A stretch of DNA of 39,287 nucleotides from Eubacteriaceae bacterium (GTDB taxonomy: Bacteria; Bacillota; Clostridia; Peptostreptococcales; Anaerovoracaceae): contig JAQYNQ010000113.1 in assembly GCA_028727785.1 (NCBI GenBank), forward strand, positions 1 through 39,287. The letters run 5' to 3'. Shown here piece after piece: positions 24,777-32,651 of the stretch. The notes under the pieces are model-generated. The model ran no database searches and was not told where the DNA came from. It saw only the letters and a program-made list of their open reading frames with translations. Position 1 is the first letter of the stretch; every line of letters begins with the position of its first letter. Made by a program: the position numbers and the translations under genes.

Positions 24777-26513
24777 ATGATTAGAGAATTTGTTAAGTTT
24801 TATAAGCCGCATATTAAGCTTTTTGCCATAGATATGACGGCAGCATTTATAGTGGCATGCTGTGATTTGTTTTATCCGGTAATTGCAAAAAATATAATAA
24901 ATGACTACGTGCCCAATAAAAACATAAGATTGTTTATTACATGGGCTGTAGCTCTGCTGGTTATTTATATAGTAAAGGCTGTACTGAACTATATAATCCA
25001 GTACTGGGGACACATAGTCGGTGTTAGAATGCAGGGAGATATGAGACTGGTGCTGTTCAGACATCTGCAGAAGCTGCCCTTCTCTTTCTTCGATGAAAAT
25101 CAGACCGGTAAAGTTATGAGCAGAATGGTTAACGACCTGTTCGAAATATCAGAACTGGCACACCACGGACCGGAGAACCTGTTCCTCTCTCTGATAATCC
25201 TTGCAGGAGCGTTTATTATGCTGGCTCAGATCAACCTGGGACTGACATGCATAGCCTTCATTATCCTGCCATTTATGATACTCTTTGCCTTTAAGAGCAG
25301 GAAAAACATGACAGATGCATTTAACGCATCAAGAGTAGAGACAGCAGAAATCAATGCAAGCATAGAGACTGCAATTGCAGGTATCAGAGTATCCAGAGCA
25401 TATACAGCAGATGAACATGAAAGCAGAAAATTCAATAAGGCCAATGAAAATCTGAAGAATGCCCGCTACAAGGCATATAGAGCCATGGGAATATTCAATT
25501 CAGGAATGGGACTGTTTATGGATCTTCTGTATCTGGTTGTCCTGGCTGCCGGAGGTCTGTTTTTCTTCTACGGAAAGATTAACGCCGGAGAGTTTGCGGC
25601 ATACCTTCTATACATATCCATGTTCCTGAAGCCGGTGAACAAGCTGGTAGCCTTTTACGAACAGTTCCAGGAGGGAATGTCCGGTTTCAGAAGGTTCAGA
25701 GAAATAATGGCTGTTCCGGAAGAAGAGGAGCCTGAAGGTGATAATGCAGATATCAAAACTCCTTTAGAGGGGCATATCCGCTTTGAAAATGTAACCTTCA
25801 GCTATGAGAACAGTGATTCAAAGGAGGATATTCCACCTGTAATCAGCAATCTGACACTGGACATTAAGCAGGGAAGAACACTTGCACTTGTAGGACCTTC
25901 GGGAAGCGGAAAGACGACAATGTGTCATCTGATACCGCGATTCTACGACGTGGACAGTGGCAGAATAACCATAGATGGAATAGATATCACTGAAATGACA
26001 AGAACCTCACTGAGAAAAAATGTGGGAATAGTGGCGCAGGATGTTTTTCTTTTCAACGGAACTATCAGAGAAAATATTGCCTACGGTGATCTTGATGCCG
26101 GTGAGGAGGAAATCATTGAAGCGGCGAAAAAAGCCAATATCCACGACTATATCATGACCTTGGAGGATGGTTATGATACACAGGTGGGAGAGAGAGGAAT
26201 CAAGCTGTCGGGAGGACAGAAACAGAGAATATCTATTGCCAGAATATTCTTGAAGAATCCTCCGATACTGATTCTGGACGAGGCGACTTCTGCTCTGGAC
26301 AATGCAACAGAGATGATGATTCAAAAGTCACTTGAGGAGCTGAGCAGAGGAAGGACAGCTATCATTGTTGCTCACAGACTGTCAACGATTAAGAATGCTG
26401 ATGAGATTATTGTTCTGACCAACGAAGGAGTAGAAGAACGAGGTACTCATGAGGAACTTGTTGCGGCCGGCGGCATGTATGCAGGCCTGTATCAGTATCA
26501 GTTTAAGGAATAA
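24777..26513 (+). CDS. ABC exporter, fused permease and ATPase
   Basis: Homodimer-type ABC exporter half (about 578 residues). An N-terminal six-helix membrane domain (residues about 10-310) is followed by an ATPase domain. The ATPase motifs are Walker A GPSGSGKTT, the Q-loop VAQDVFLFNG, the signature LSGGQKQRISIAR, Walker B ILILDEATSALD and the H-loop AHRLS. The cargo (lipid, drug or peptide) cannot be told. The ORF track starts at GTG 24765. I prefer ATG 24777 (MIREFVKFYKPH), since related exporters begin just before the FxxYKPH motif and AAAGTG lies ten bases upstream; the ribosome-binding site is weak in either case. Single half-transporter, so probably a homodimer. Confidence 0.9.
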   Translation: MIREFVKFYKPHIKLFAIDMTAAFIVACCDLFYPVIAKNIINDYVPNKNIRLFITWAVALLVIYIVKAVLNYIIQYWGHIVGVRMQGDMRLVLFRHLQKLPFSFFDENQTGKVMSRMVNDLFEISELAHHGPENLFLSLIILAGAFIMLAQINLGLTCIAFIILPFMILFAFKSRKNMTDAFNASRVETAEINASIETAIAGIRVSRAYTADEHESRKFNKANENLKNARYKAYRAMGIFNSGMGLFMDLLYLVVLAAGGLFFFYGKINAGEFAAYLLYISMFLKPVNKLVAFYEQFQEGMSGFRRFREIMAVPEEEEPEGDNADIKTPLEGHIRFENVTFSYENSDSKEDIPPVISNLTLDIKQGRTLALVGPSGSGKTTMCHLIPRFYDVDSGRITIDGIDITEMTRTSLRKNVGIVAQDVFLFNGTIRENIAYGDLDAGEEEIIEAAKKANIHDYIMTLEDGYDTQVGERGIKLSGGQKQRISIARIFLKNPPILILDEATSALDNATEMMIQKSLEELSRGRTAIIVAHRLSTIKNADEIIVLTNEGVEERGTHEELVAAGGMYAGLYQYQFKE

Positions 26514-26549
26514 AAAATATAGTTTTGTGCGTTAATGAGAGGAAAAGAA

Positions 26550-27212
26550 ATGTATAAAATTAAGGACTTGTTTGATTTGGAACATACAATGGCTAAGGAG
26601 TACCTGGAAGGCTACACTTATCCGTGGGAAGCTTTGAAGGGAATCAAAGACATGATTATAGAGCTTGGAAAGAAACTTCCTGCTGACGAATATGAGGAGG
26701 TTTCTGAAAACGTATGGGTTCACAAAGATGCAAAGGTTTTTCCAAGTGCATATCTGGGGTCACCATGTATTATCGGTGCGGGAACTGAGGTAAGACACTG
26801 CGCCTTTGTTCGCGGATCTGCTCTGGTTGGTGAAAACTGTGTGGTAGGGAACTCTGTTGAACTTAAAAATGTTATTCTCTTTGATAATGTTCAGACTCCC
26901 CATTATAACTATGTCGGCGACAGTATTTTAGGGTATAAGAGTCACATGGGTGCTGGTTCAATTACTTCCAATGTGAAGAGTGATAAGAGCCTCGTAGTTA
27001 TTAAGAATGGTGACGAGAAGATTGAAACCGGAATTAAAAAGGTTGGTGCCATGCTTGGTGACAATGTGGAAGTTGGCTGTAACAGTGTCCTGAATCCGGG
27101 AACTGTTCTTGGAAGAAGGGTTTCTGTATATCCTACTTCATGTGTAAGAGGAGTGATTGAAGAGGACTGCATTGTTAAGGTAAGCGGTGAGGTTGTTAAA
27201 AGAAACGCATAG
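26550..27212 (+). CDS. Left-handed beta-helix (hexapeptide-repeat) transferase, GlmU-like
   Basis: The protein of about 220 residues has hexapeptide repeats from about residue 55 to the end (VWVHKDAKVFPSAYLGSPCIIGAGTEVRHCAFVRGSALVGENCVVGNSVELKN). The layout resembles the acetyltransferase half of GlmU and bacterial nucleotide-sugar transferase-like proteins. VQTPHYNYVGDSILGYKSHMGAGSITSN closely recalls the GlmU segment that contains the catalytic His (PHLSYVGDA...GAGTITCN). No nucleotidyltransferase domain is present. Acyl transfer to a sugar nucleotide is plausible but the substrate is unknown. I use the ATG at 26550 (MYKIKDLFDLEH), seven bases after GAGAGG, rather than 26535, which lies before that site. 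Confidence 0.8.
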   Translation: MYKIKDLFDLEHTMAKEYLEGYTYPWEALKGIKDMIIELGKKLPADEYEEVSENVWVHKDAKVFPSAYLGSPCIIGAGTEVRHCAFVRGSALVGENCVVGNSVELKNVILFDNVQTPHYNYVGDSILGYKSHMGAGSITSNVKSDKSLVVIKNGDEKIETGIKKVGAMLGDNVEVGCNSVLNPGTVLGRRVSVYPTSCVRGVIEEDCIVKVSGEVVKRNA

Positions 27213-27237
27213 AAATGAAAATTATGAGGACAGAAAA

Positions 27238-28050
27238 ATGTATAATAAACTGATGCAATGTTTGAGAAGCGTAAGAGAGAAAACCGACTTTGTACCTGAG
27301 GTGGCTTTGATATTAGGTTCCGGTCTGGGAGACTATGCCGACGGAATCGAAATTGTTGACACTGTTGATTATTCTGATATCGAGAGCTTCCCGGTGTCTA
27401 CAGTGCCGGGACACAGAGGCCGGTTCGTATTCGGTTATGTGGAGAAGACTCCGGTTGTGATTATGCAGGGTCGTGTTCACTATTATGAAGGCTACGACAT
27501 GAAAGATGTTGTACTGCCGACTCGTCTTATGGGCCTGATGGGTGCAAAGAAGATTCTGCTTACAAACGCGTCCGGAGGCTGTAATCCGGACTTCAGGGTA
27601 GGTGATCTTATGATGATAACTGACCATATTACTACAGGGGTTCCAAGTCCGCTGATCGGACCTAATATTGATGAACTGGGACTGAGATTTCCGGATATGA
27701 GCCAGGTGTACAGCAGACGACTGCATCAGATTATAAGATCCTGTGCCCAGGAGTGCGGCATCGATCTTAAAGAGGGGGTTTACGTTCAGTTTACAGGACC
27801 GAATTTTGAAACTCCCGCAGAGGTCAGACTGGCACGAATCTGGGGCGGAGACACTATTGGAATGAGTACTGCCTGTGAGGCAATAGCGGCTCACCACATG
27901 GGAATGGAGGTTTGCGGTATATCCTGCATTACTAATTTAGCTGCAGGCATCTCAAAGACAGCAATTACCCATGAGGAAGTGCAGGAGACTGCAGACCGGG
28001 TTGCTCATGTATTCAGGGAACTGGTAACTAAGATTGTAGTAAGGATGTAA
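27238..28050 (+). CDS. punA: Purine nucleoside phosphorylase
   Basis: The 270-residue trimeric-type PNP cleaves inosine and guanosine with phosphate to base and ribose 1-phosphate. Motifs are ILGSGLGDYADGI (phosphate loop), TVPGHRGRFVFG, MQGRVHYYEGYDM, TNASGG, GPNFETPAEVR and GMSTACEAIAAHHMGMEVCGISCITN. The ORF track begins at 27187 inside the previous gene. The ATG at 27238 (MYNKLMQCLRSV) follows GAGGA by eight bases and matches the family start. It follows the hexapeptide gene by 25 bases, and the next Nudix gene comes three bases after its stop, so the two salvage-type genes are probably coupled. Confidence 0.93.
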   Translation: MYNKLMQCLRSVREKTDFVPEVALILGSGLGDYADGIEIVDTVDYSDIESFPVSTVPGHRGRFVFGYVEKTPVVIMQGRVHYYEGYDMKDVVLPTRLMGLMGAKKILLTNASGGCNPDFRVGDLMMITDHITTGVPSPLIGPNIDELGLRFPDMSQVYSRRLHQIIRSCAQECGIDLKEGVYVQFTGPNFETPAEVRLARIWGGDTIGMSTACEAIAAHHMGMEVCGISCITNLAAGISKTAITHEEVQETADRVAHVFRELVTKIVVRM

Positions 28051-28053
28051 TTT

Positions 28054-28611
28054 ATGGAGTATGATACTAAGCAGTTTGAAGCTTTAGCATGGAAAAAAAT
28101 CGGTACTGAGCATATTGTGCAGAACCGGTGGATTGATTTCAGAGTGGAGGAATACCGGTTTCCTGATGGGTCAAGCAGAGGCGGTTTTTATACTTTTTCA
28201 AAACGCAATTTTGTCGTAATTGTTGCCAGGGCTGAAGATGGCAGATACATATGTGTTTGGCAGTACAGGCAGGGAATTGATCAGGTTACCTGCGAGTTTC
28301 CTGCAGGTGGTATGGAAGAAGGCGAAAACCCTTTGGAATGTGCCAGGAGAGAACTTATGGAGGAAACCGGATTTTGCAGTGACAACTGGACTGAACTGAT
28401 TACAATTCCGGCAAACGCAACGATTTGCGATAATATTGTGACTGTTTTCTTTGCTGACAGCTGCGTAAAGACAGGAGAGCAGAATCTAGATGATACAGAA
28501 TATCTGAATGTGGAGCTTGTAGATGAGGAAGAACTGGAAAAACGTATTTTTAGCGGAGGATTTCAGCAAGGTGACCATGTTATGGGATACCTTCTCAGCA
28601 AGAGACTGTAA
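28054..28611 (+). CDS. Nudix hydrolase, ADP-ribose pyrophosphatase-like
   Basis: The 185-residue protein has a full Nudix box (PAGGMEEGENPLECARRELMEETGF; catalytic REL..EE at residues about 109-115). The preceding VWQYRQGIDQVTCEFPAGG is typical of ADP-ribose pyrophosphatases, so hydrolysis of ADP-ribose or another sugar nucleotide is likely. It is distinct from the nudF gene at 2056; the N-terminal halves differ. It begins three bases after the PNP stop, implying translational coupling, and ends at a strong terminator. Substrate assignment is by family only. Confidence 0.87.
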   Translation: MEYDTKQFEALAWKKIGTEHIVQNRWIDFRVEEYRFPDGSSRGGFYTFSKRNFVVIVARAEDGRYICVWQYRQGIDQVTCEFPAGGMEEGENPLECARRELMEETGFCSDNWTELITIPANATICDNIVTVFFADSCVKTGEQNLDDTEYLNVELVDEEELEKRIFSGGFQQGDHVMGYLLSKRL

Positions 28612-28620
28612 GTAAATAAT

Positions 28621-28677
28621 AGCGTCCCGAACTTCTCCAAAGTGCATAAGCACGGAGAGTCCCGGGACGCTGTTTTT
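28621..28677 (+). terminator. Terminator between the Nudix gene and the convergent ATPase gene
   Basis: The outer stem AGCGTCCCG/CGGGACGCT, an inner TCTCC/GGAGA and a perfect GTGC-ATAA-GCAC tip form a long hairpin, followed by TTTTT on the plus strand. It probably serves the leftward ATPase gene as well. Confidence 0.8.
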
Positions 28678-28678
28678 C

Positions 28679-29884
28679 TTATATGCTCATTTGTCTGATA
28701 AACTGCTTGGCTGTACGTGGGCTGCGGCCGTTTGCACGGATTGCAAATGCCTCAGCACGAACAAGAAGCTGATCGGTAACAGGAACGTTGTACTCAGCAG
28801 CAAGCTGCGAAACAATTTCAAGATAAAGGTCCTTGGCAGGCTTGGAGAATGTTATATTCAGTCCAAAACGTGCCGAAAGACTCATTGTTTCCTGCATTGT
28901 GTCATTGACGTGCAGGTCGTTACCCATTCGGCTCTCAAAAGTTTCAGCAATCAGGTGACGCCTGTTGGTTGTGGCGTAGATTACAATGTTGTCCGAGTGA
29001 CTGGTTACACTTCCTTCAAGAATCCCTTTCAGGTAGCAGTAGTCGTCATCATCATGGCTGAAACTCAGGTCGTCGATAAAGAAGATAAACTTAAGCGGAT
29101 TGTCAGCCAGATATTCGATTATCTTTGGGATTTCAGAAAGCTGGTACTTATCAAACTGAACCAGGCGGACACCCTGATCAAATAATGCATTTGCACAGGC
29201 TTTGATAGTGGAAGATTTACCTGTACCCGCATCACCATACAGGAGAACATTGGCAGCGGCCTTGCCGTCAGCAAGGGCCTGAGTATTTGCCAGAACCTGC
29301 ATGCGTTCGCGCTCATAGCCGTAAAGCTTGTCAATCGTAATCGGGTCAGCTTTTACGATAGGAACGAGAGTTCCGTCCTTTGGAACATAGCTGCCATATA
29401 CGGAAAACATGCCGTAGCCTCGAGTCTTCAGGTTGTCCAGCATGTGGATATATGATGCTTTAATGTCAGCTTCAGAAGTATCCCATGACGGAAGAAAACC
29501 GTCGTAGTCAATTACTGATTTCAGGTCCTCAGATTTCAGGTGAGCAAACTCCTGCAGAGTATCAAGTTCCACCATCAAAGCTTCCTCAAGAGCAGGGGAC
29601 ACGCCTTTTCCTGAAAGTCTGGCCTTAAGATAGCTGTTCTCGTCATTCTGAACATACTGCTTCACGTAATCTGTAAGATTTCCACCTTCATTGTAGATGG
29701 AGTTTACAAATGATGCGTAGATATTAACGATGTCCACATCAAAGGGGTCTGCGTGACCTGATGTTTCTGAATCCAGAGAAGCAATCATCCAGTGGAATGT
29801 GCTCATCATTTCAGTTTCTATAAAAGAACGGAAGACTGAAAAGCTATTCAGCCTCCGATCTAATTTTTTTAAATAATTCAACAT
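28679..29884 (-). CDS. DUF815-family AAA ATPase
   Basis: The 401-residue protein has an N-terminal helical region (residues about 1-170) of unknown role, and a P-loop ATPase domain of the DUF815 family. Walker A is GDAGTGKSS, Walker B is FIFFIDDLSF, a sensor-like YATTNRRH follows, and the C-terminal RSPRTAKQFI closes the domain. The cellular function of DUF815 proteins is not established; the fold resembles DnaA/DnaC-type loaders. It starts 15 bases after the ilvE stop (CGGAGA as ribosome-binding site), with no promoter visible between them, so it is likely cotranscribed with ilvE. Confidence 0.85.
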   Translation of the reverse strand: MLNYLKKLDRRLNSFSVFRSFIETEMMSTFHWMIASLDSETSGHADPFDVDIVNIYASFVNSIYNEGGNLTDYVKQYVQNDENSYLKARLSGKGVSPALEEALMVELDTLQEFAHLKSEDLKSVIDYDGFLPSWDTSEADIKASYIHMLDNLKTRGYGMFSVYGSYVPKDGTLVPIVKADPITIDKLYGYERERMQVLANTQALADGKAAANVLLYGDAGTGKSSTIKACANALFDQGVRLVQFDKYQLSEIPKIIEYLADNPLKFIFFIDDLSFSHDDDDYCYLKGILEGSVTSHSDNIVIYATTNRRHLIAETFESRMGNDLHVNDTMQETMSLSARFGLNITFSKPAKDLYLEIVSQLAAEYNVPVTDQLLVRAEAFAIRANGRSPRTAKQFIRQMSI

Positions 29885-29899
29885 ATGTAATGTCTCCGA

Positions 29900-30970
29900 T
29901 TATTCTACAGGAACTGTCCAGCCCATGAAGTCCTCGATTTTTCCTGTCTGGATTCCGTAGATTGTGTCATACATTTCCTGAGCGATAGGTCCGATTTCGT
30001 TGTTGTTGATAACCATCTTTTCACCCTTATACAGAAGCTCGCCAACAGGGGATACGATTGCAGCAGTTCCGGAAGCGAACATTTCCTTAAGCTGTCCTGC
30101 TCTGTAAGCTTCTTCAAGTTCGTCGATGGAAATCTTTCTTTCTGATACCTTGTAACCCTTATGCTTGCAAAGAGCAATGATTGAGTTTCTTGTAATACCC
30201 GGAAGGATTGAACCGTTAAGTTCACTGGTAACAACTTCATCTCCGATTACGAAGAATGCATTAGCTGCACCGATTTCTTCGATGTATTTTCTGTGGATTC
30301 CGTCTAACCATAGAATCTGTTCATAGCCTTTTTCATGTGCAATTTCCTGAGCCTTCAGAGATGCTGCGTAGTTTCCTCCGCATTTAGCTTCACCTGTACC
30401 GCCCTTTACAGCTCTTACATATTCATCTTCAACATACATCTTAGTAGGAGCAAGACCGTTTACAAAGTAAGGTCCTACAGGACTTAAGATAATCATGAAT
30501 TTGTATTCAGTAGCTCTTCTAACGCCTAGGAATGGTTCGGTTGCGATGATGAAAGGTCTGATGTAAAGTGCAGTTCCTTCGCCCTTTGGAATCCAGTCCT
30601 TATCAACCCTTACGATAGCCTTTACAGCTTCAACGAACAGTTCTTCATCCATTGGAGGAATGCAAAGTCTGTCATTTGTGTTGTTAGTTCTCTTAGCGTT
30701 CATATCAGGTCTGAAAAGCTGAACTCTGCCTTCAGCAGTCTCATATGCCTTCAGTCCTTCAAACATTTCCTGACCATAGTGGAATACTACAGCAGCAGGA
30801 TCCAGTGAGATCGGTGCATATGGTTCAATTCTGCCGTTGTGCCAGCCCTTTTCATCAGTATAATCCATGATGAACATGTGGTCTGTCATAACTGTACCGA
30901 ATCTCAATCCTTTGGATTCTGGCTTCTGTTTAGGATTCTTAGTTAATGTTACCGGAAAATCGTATTTCAT
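29900..30970 (-). CDS. ilvE: Branched-chain amino-acid aminotransferase
   Basis: The 356-residue fold-type IV PLP enzyme carries out the last step of valine, leucine and isoleucine synthesis, with glutamate as amino donor. The PLP lysine is in GEAKCGGNYAASLKA. Other family pieces are FHYGQEMFEGLKAY, LFRPDMNAKRTN, IRPFIIATEPFLGVR and ELNGSILPGITRNSI. The size fits the long BCAT form. The ORF track begins 15 codons upstream; I use the ATG at 30970 (MKYDFPVTLTKN), which follows AAGAGGG at good spacing. It has its own strong promoter, about 70 bases upstream, and lies well away from the main ilv-leu cluster. Confidence 0.96.
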   Translation of the reverse strand: MKYDFPVTLTKNPKQKPESKGLRFGTVMTDHMFIMDYTDEKGWHNGRIEPYAPISLDPAAVVFHYGQEMFEGLKAYETAEGRVQLFRPDMNAKRTNNTNDRLCIPPMDEELFVEAVKAIVRVDKDWIPKGEGTALYIRPFIIATEPFLGVRRATEYKFMIILSPVGPYFVNGLAPTKMYVEDEYVRAVKGGTGEAKCGGNYAASLKAQEIAHEKGYEQILWLDGIHRKYIEEIGAANAFFVIGDEVVTSELNGSILPGITRNSIIALCKHKGYKVSERKISIDELEEAYRAGQLKEMFASGTAAIVSPVGELLYKGEKMVINNNEIGPIAQEMYDTIYGIQTGKIEDFMGWTVPVE

Positions 30971-31048
30971 AATATATCCCTCTTTTCGTATTAAATAAAT
31001 GCCTATACTCTTCAATAAGCATGTTTCAAAACTATTTTTCCTTTATAT

Positions 31049-31077
31049 ATAATACTCCTCAATTTGTAGGGTGTCAA
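31049..31077 (-). promoter_or_regulatory. Consensus promoter of ilvE
   Basis: On the minus strand it reads TTGACA, 17 bases, TATTAT. Confidence 0.8.
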
Positions 31078-31106
31078 CAATTTTAATGTGGAGAATTTAG
31101 TGGGAT

Positions 31107-31135
31107 TTAACAAAAATTACGATTTTTTTTGTTGA
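31107..31135. repeat. A/T-rich inverted repeat between ilvE and the DUF2804 gene
   Basis: TTAACAAAAA pairs with TTTTTGTTGA (one G-T pair) around a 9-base loop. It lies between the two divergent promoters and could be an operator; this is weak evidence because the region is A/T-rich. Confidence 0.3.
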
Positions 31136-31169
31136 ACTTTTGTCGCTGTTCATAAGATTGAGATCGTGA

Positions 31170-31175
31170 TATAAT
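31170..31175 (+). promoter_or_regulatory. -10 element of the DUF2804 gene
   Basis: A perfect TATAAT with no good -35 (TGTTCA at 17 bases). It overlaps the ATG used by the ORF track at 31174, which rules that start out if this promoter is used. Confidence 0.45.
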
Positions 31176-31215
31176 GGATAAAAGCGAAGTGCTAAAGAAG
31201 AGAGGTGCAAAAGCC

Positions 31216-32313
31216 ATGAAACAGCATGAGATTACAGAAAGAGGTCCACTTCTGAAGGCAGACGGAAGCCTTAGAGAACCCGGCTATGCAAAGAAACTGC
31301 TTCTTGATTATGACCGCAGTGCGATCCGTGCCGGCAGATTCAGAATCAAGGAATGGGACTATTATCTTGTAGCCTGTGATGAGTTTGCAGTAGCGCTGAC
31401 AGTTGCAGACAATTCATATATGGGGCTGGACAGCATATCACTGTTAGACTTCAGAATTCCATGGGAACACACAAACAGTCCCATTGCCTTAATGACTTTA
31501 GGAAAAAAGAATCTTCCGGCAACCAGTGCAGAAGGCGATGTTTGCGGGAAAGGGAAGAAATATTCCATAGAATTCAAGAATAACGGGTCAGAGCGTGTTT
31601 TGGTATTCTCAATGGAAAACTTCTGCGACGGAAAATCTATAAAAGGTGAGATTCATCTGGACTGTCCGGAGACGGAAAGCATGGTAATTGCAACACCTTT
31701 TGCAGGTAAACCTGAAGCTTTTTACTACAATCAGAAGATTAACTGCATGCCGGCTCGGGGCATTGTACAGTTTGGTGATGAAGAATATGTTTTCCAAAAA
31801 GATCGCAGCTTCGGCGTCCTTGACTGGGGACGTGGCGTCTGGACATACAAGAATACATGGTACTGGGGCAGTGCCAGCGGCCTGGTAGACGGCGTACCTT
31901 TCGGGTGGAACATAGGATATGGATTCGGTGATACTTCAGCAGCGACGGAGAACATGGTTTTCTACAATAACAAAGCCCACAAGCTGGGAAATGCAACCTT
32001 CAACATTCCAATGAAGAACAAGAAATATGTGACTCGCGGCAGCTGCTGCGGTCCGTCGGGAATAGAAGCTGATACTATGGATATGGTGGAGGACTACTTA
32101 AGCCCATGGTCCTTTACGTCAGACGACGGTAGATTTGAGATGGTCTTTCAGCCAATTATAGACAGGGCAGCATGTACTGATCTGAAGCTGATCTGTTCGG
32201 ATCAGCACCAGGTTTTTGGCAGATTTACAGGTAAAGTCATTTTAGACGACGGCATAGAAATAGAGGTAAAAGATTTTATCGGTTTTGCTGAAAAAGTAAT
32301 GAATAAATGGTAG
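31216..32313 (+). CDS. DUF2804-family protein
   Basis: The protein of 365 residues belongs to the DUF2804 family, whose function is unknown. The recognisable part is the tryptophan-rich middle (SFGVLDWGRGVWTYKNTWYWGSASGLVDGVPFGWNIGYGFGDT), with a predicted all-beta fold and no signal peptide or membrane span. The start was moved from 31174 to the ATG at 31216 (MKQHEITERGPLL). An AGAGAGGTG site lies nine bases before it, and 31174 falls inside the -10 box. It stands alone, divergent from ilvE, and the valS promoter begins nine bases after its stop. Confidence 0.8.
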   Translation: MKQHEITERGPLLKADGSLREPGYAKKLLLDYDRSAIRAGRFRIKEWDYYLVACDEFAVALTVADNSYMGLDSISLLDFRIPWEHTNSPIALMTLGKKNLPATSAEGDVCGKGKKYSIEFKNNGSERVLVFSMENFCDGKSIKGEIHLDCPETESMVIATPFAGKPEAFYYNQKINCMPARGIVQFGDEEYVFQKDRSFGVLDWGRGVWTYKNTWYWGSASGLVDGVPFGWNIGYGFGDTSAATENMVFYNNKAHKLGNATFNIPMKNKKYVTRGSCCGPSGIEADTMDMVEDYLSPWSFTSDDGRFEMVFQPIIDRAACTDLKLICSDQHQVFGRFTGKVILDDGIEIEVKDFIGFAEKVMNKW

Positions 32314-32321
32314 ACTTTCTC

Positions 32322-32350
32322 TTGAATTTTAGGTGCATCTGGTGTAAAAT
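32322..32350 (+). promoter_or_regulatory. Promoter of valS
   Basis: TTGAAT, 17 bases, TAAAAT, upstream of the T-box leader. Confidence 0.7.
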
Positions 32351-32356
32351 ACATTG

Positions 32357-32608
32357 GATAACTTAATAGAGGCGTTGAAAAAGAGGAGTAAGCGTGACAA
32401 CACTTTACAGAGAATCGGGTTCGTGGCTGAGAGACCCTTAAGAACGTATCCGCTGAAGGTTGCTTTGGAGCCTGATAGATAAAAATGAGAGTCACATCCC
32501 GGTGAATACTGCCGGAAATCAGATTACAGATGTCTGACAGATGTGGAACAAAGGTGGTACCGCGGAAATTTTCGTCCTTTGCAGTTTGATAACTGCAAAG
32601 GATTTTTT
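32357..32608 (+). ncRNA. T-box leader (tRNA-Val-responsive) of valS
   Basis: This 250-nt leader has the ordered parts of a T-box riboswitch: AGAGGAGTA near the 5' end, a specifier loop AGAACGTATCC with GTA (Val) at 32446-32448, and the T-box sequence AAAGGTGGTACCGCGG (32550-32565). Its TGGT can pair with the ACCA end of uncharged tRNA. The intrinsic terminator at 32575-32608 follows. Uncharged tRNA-Val should favour the antiterminator and turn valS on. The specifier matches the downstream synthetase. Confidence 0.93.
32575..32608 (+). terminator. T-box-controlled terminator before valS
   Basis: A perfect 12-bp stem (TCCTTTGCAGTT and its complement, loop TGAT), then six T. Its 5' arm competes with the antiterminator formed with the T-box sequence. 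Confidence 0.92.
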
Positions 32609-32651
32609 AGTAAATAAGAGGATTTTTGGAAAGGAGACGTTTGAAAAGAAC

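Noticed and set aside
31174-31215. Upstream ATG start of the DUF2804 protein
   Set aside because: The ATG lies inside a TATAAT box and lacks a ribosome-binding site; 31216 has one.
32541-32651. N-terminal extension of valS in the ORF track
   Set aside because: It would translate the T-box sequence and its terminator; the family start fits the ATG at 32652.
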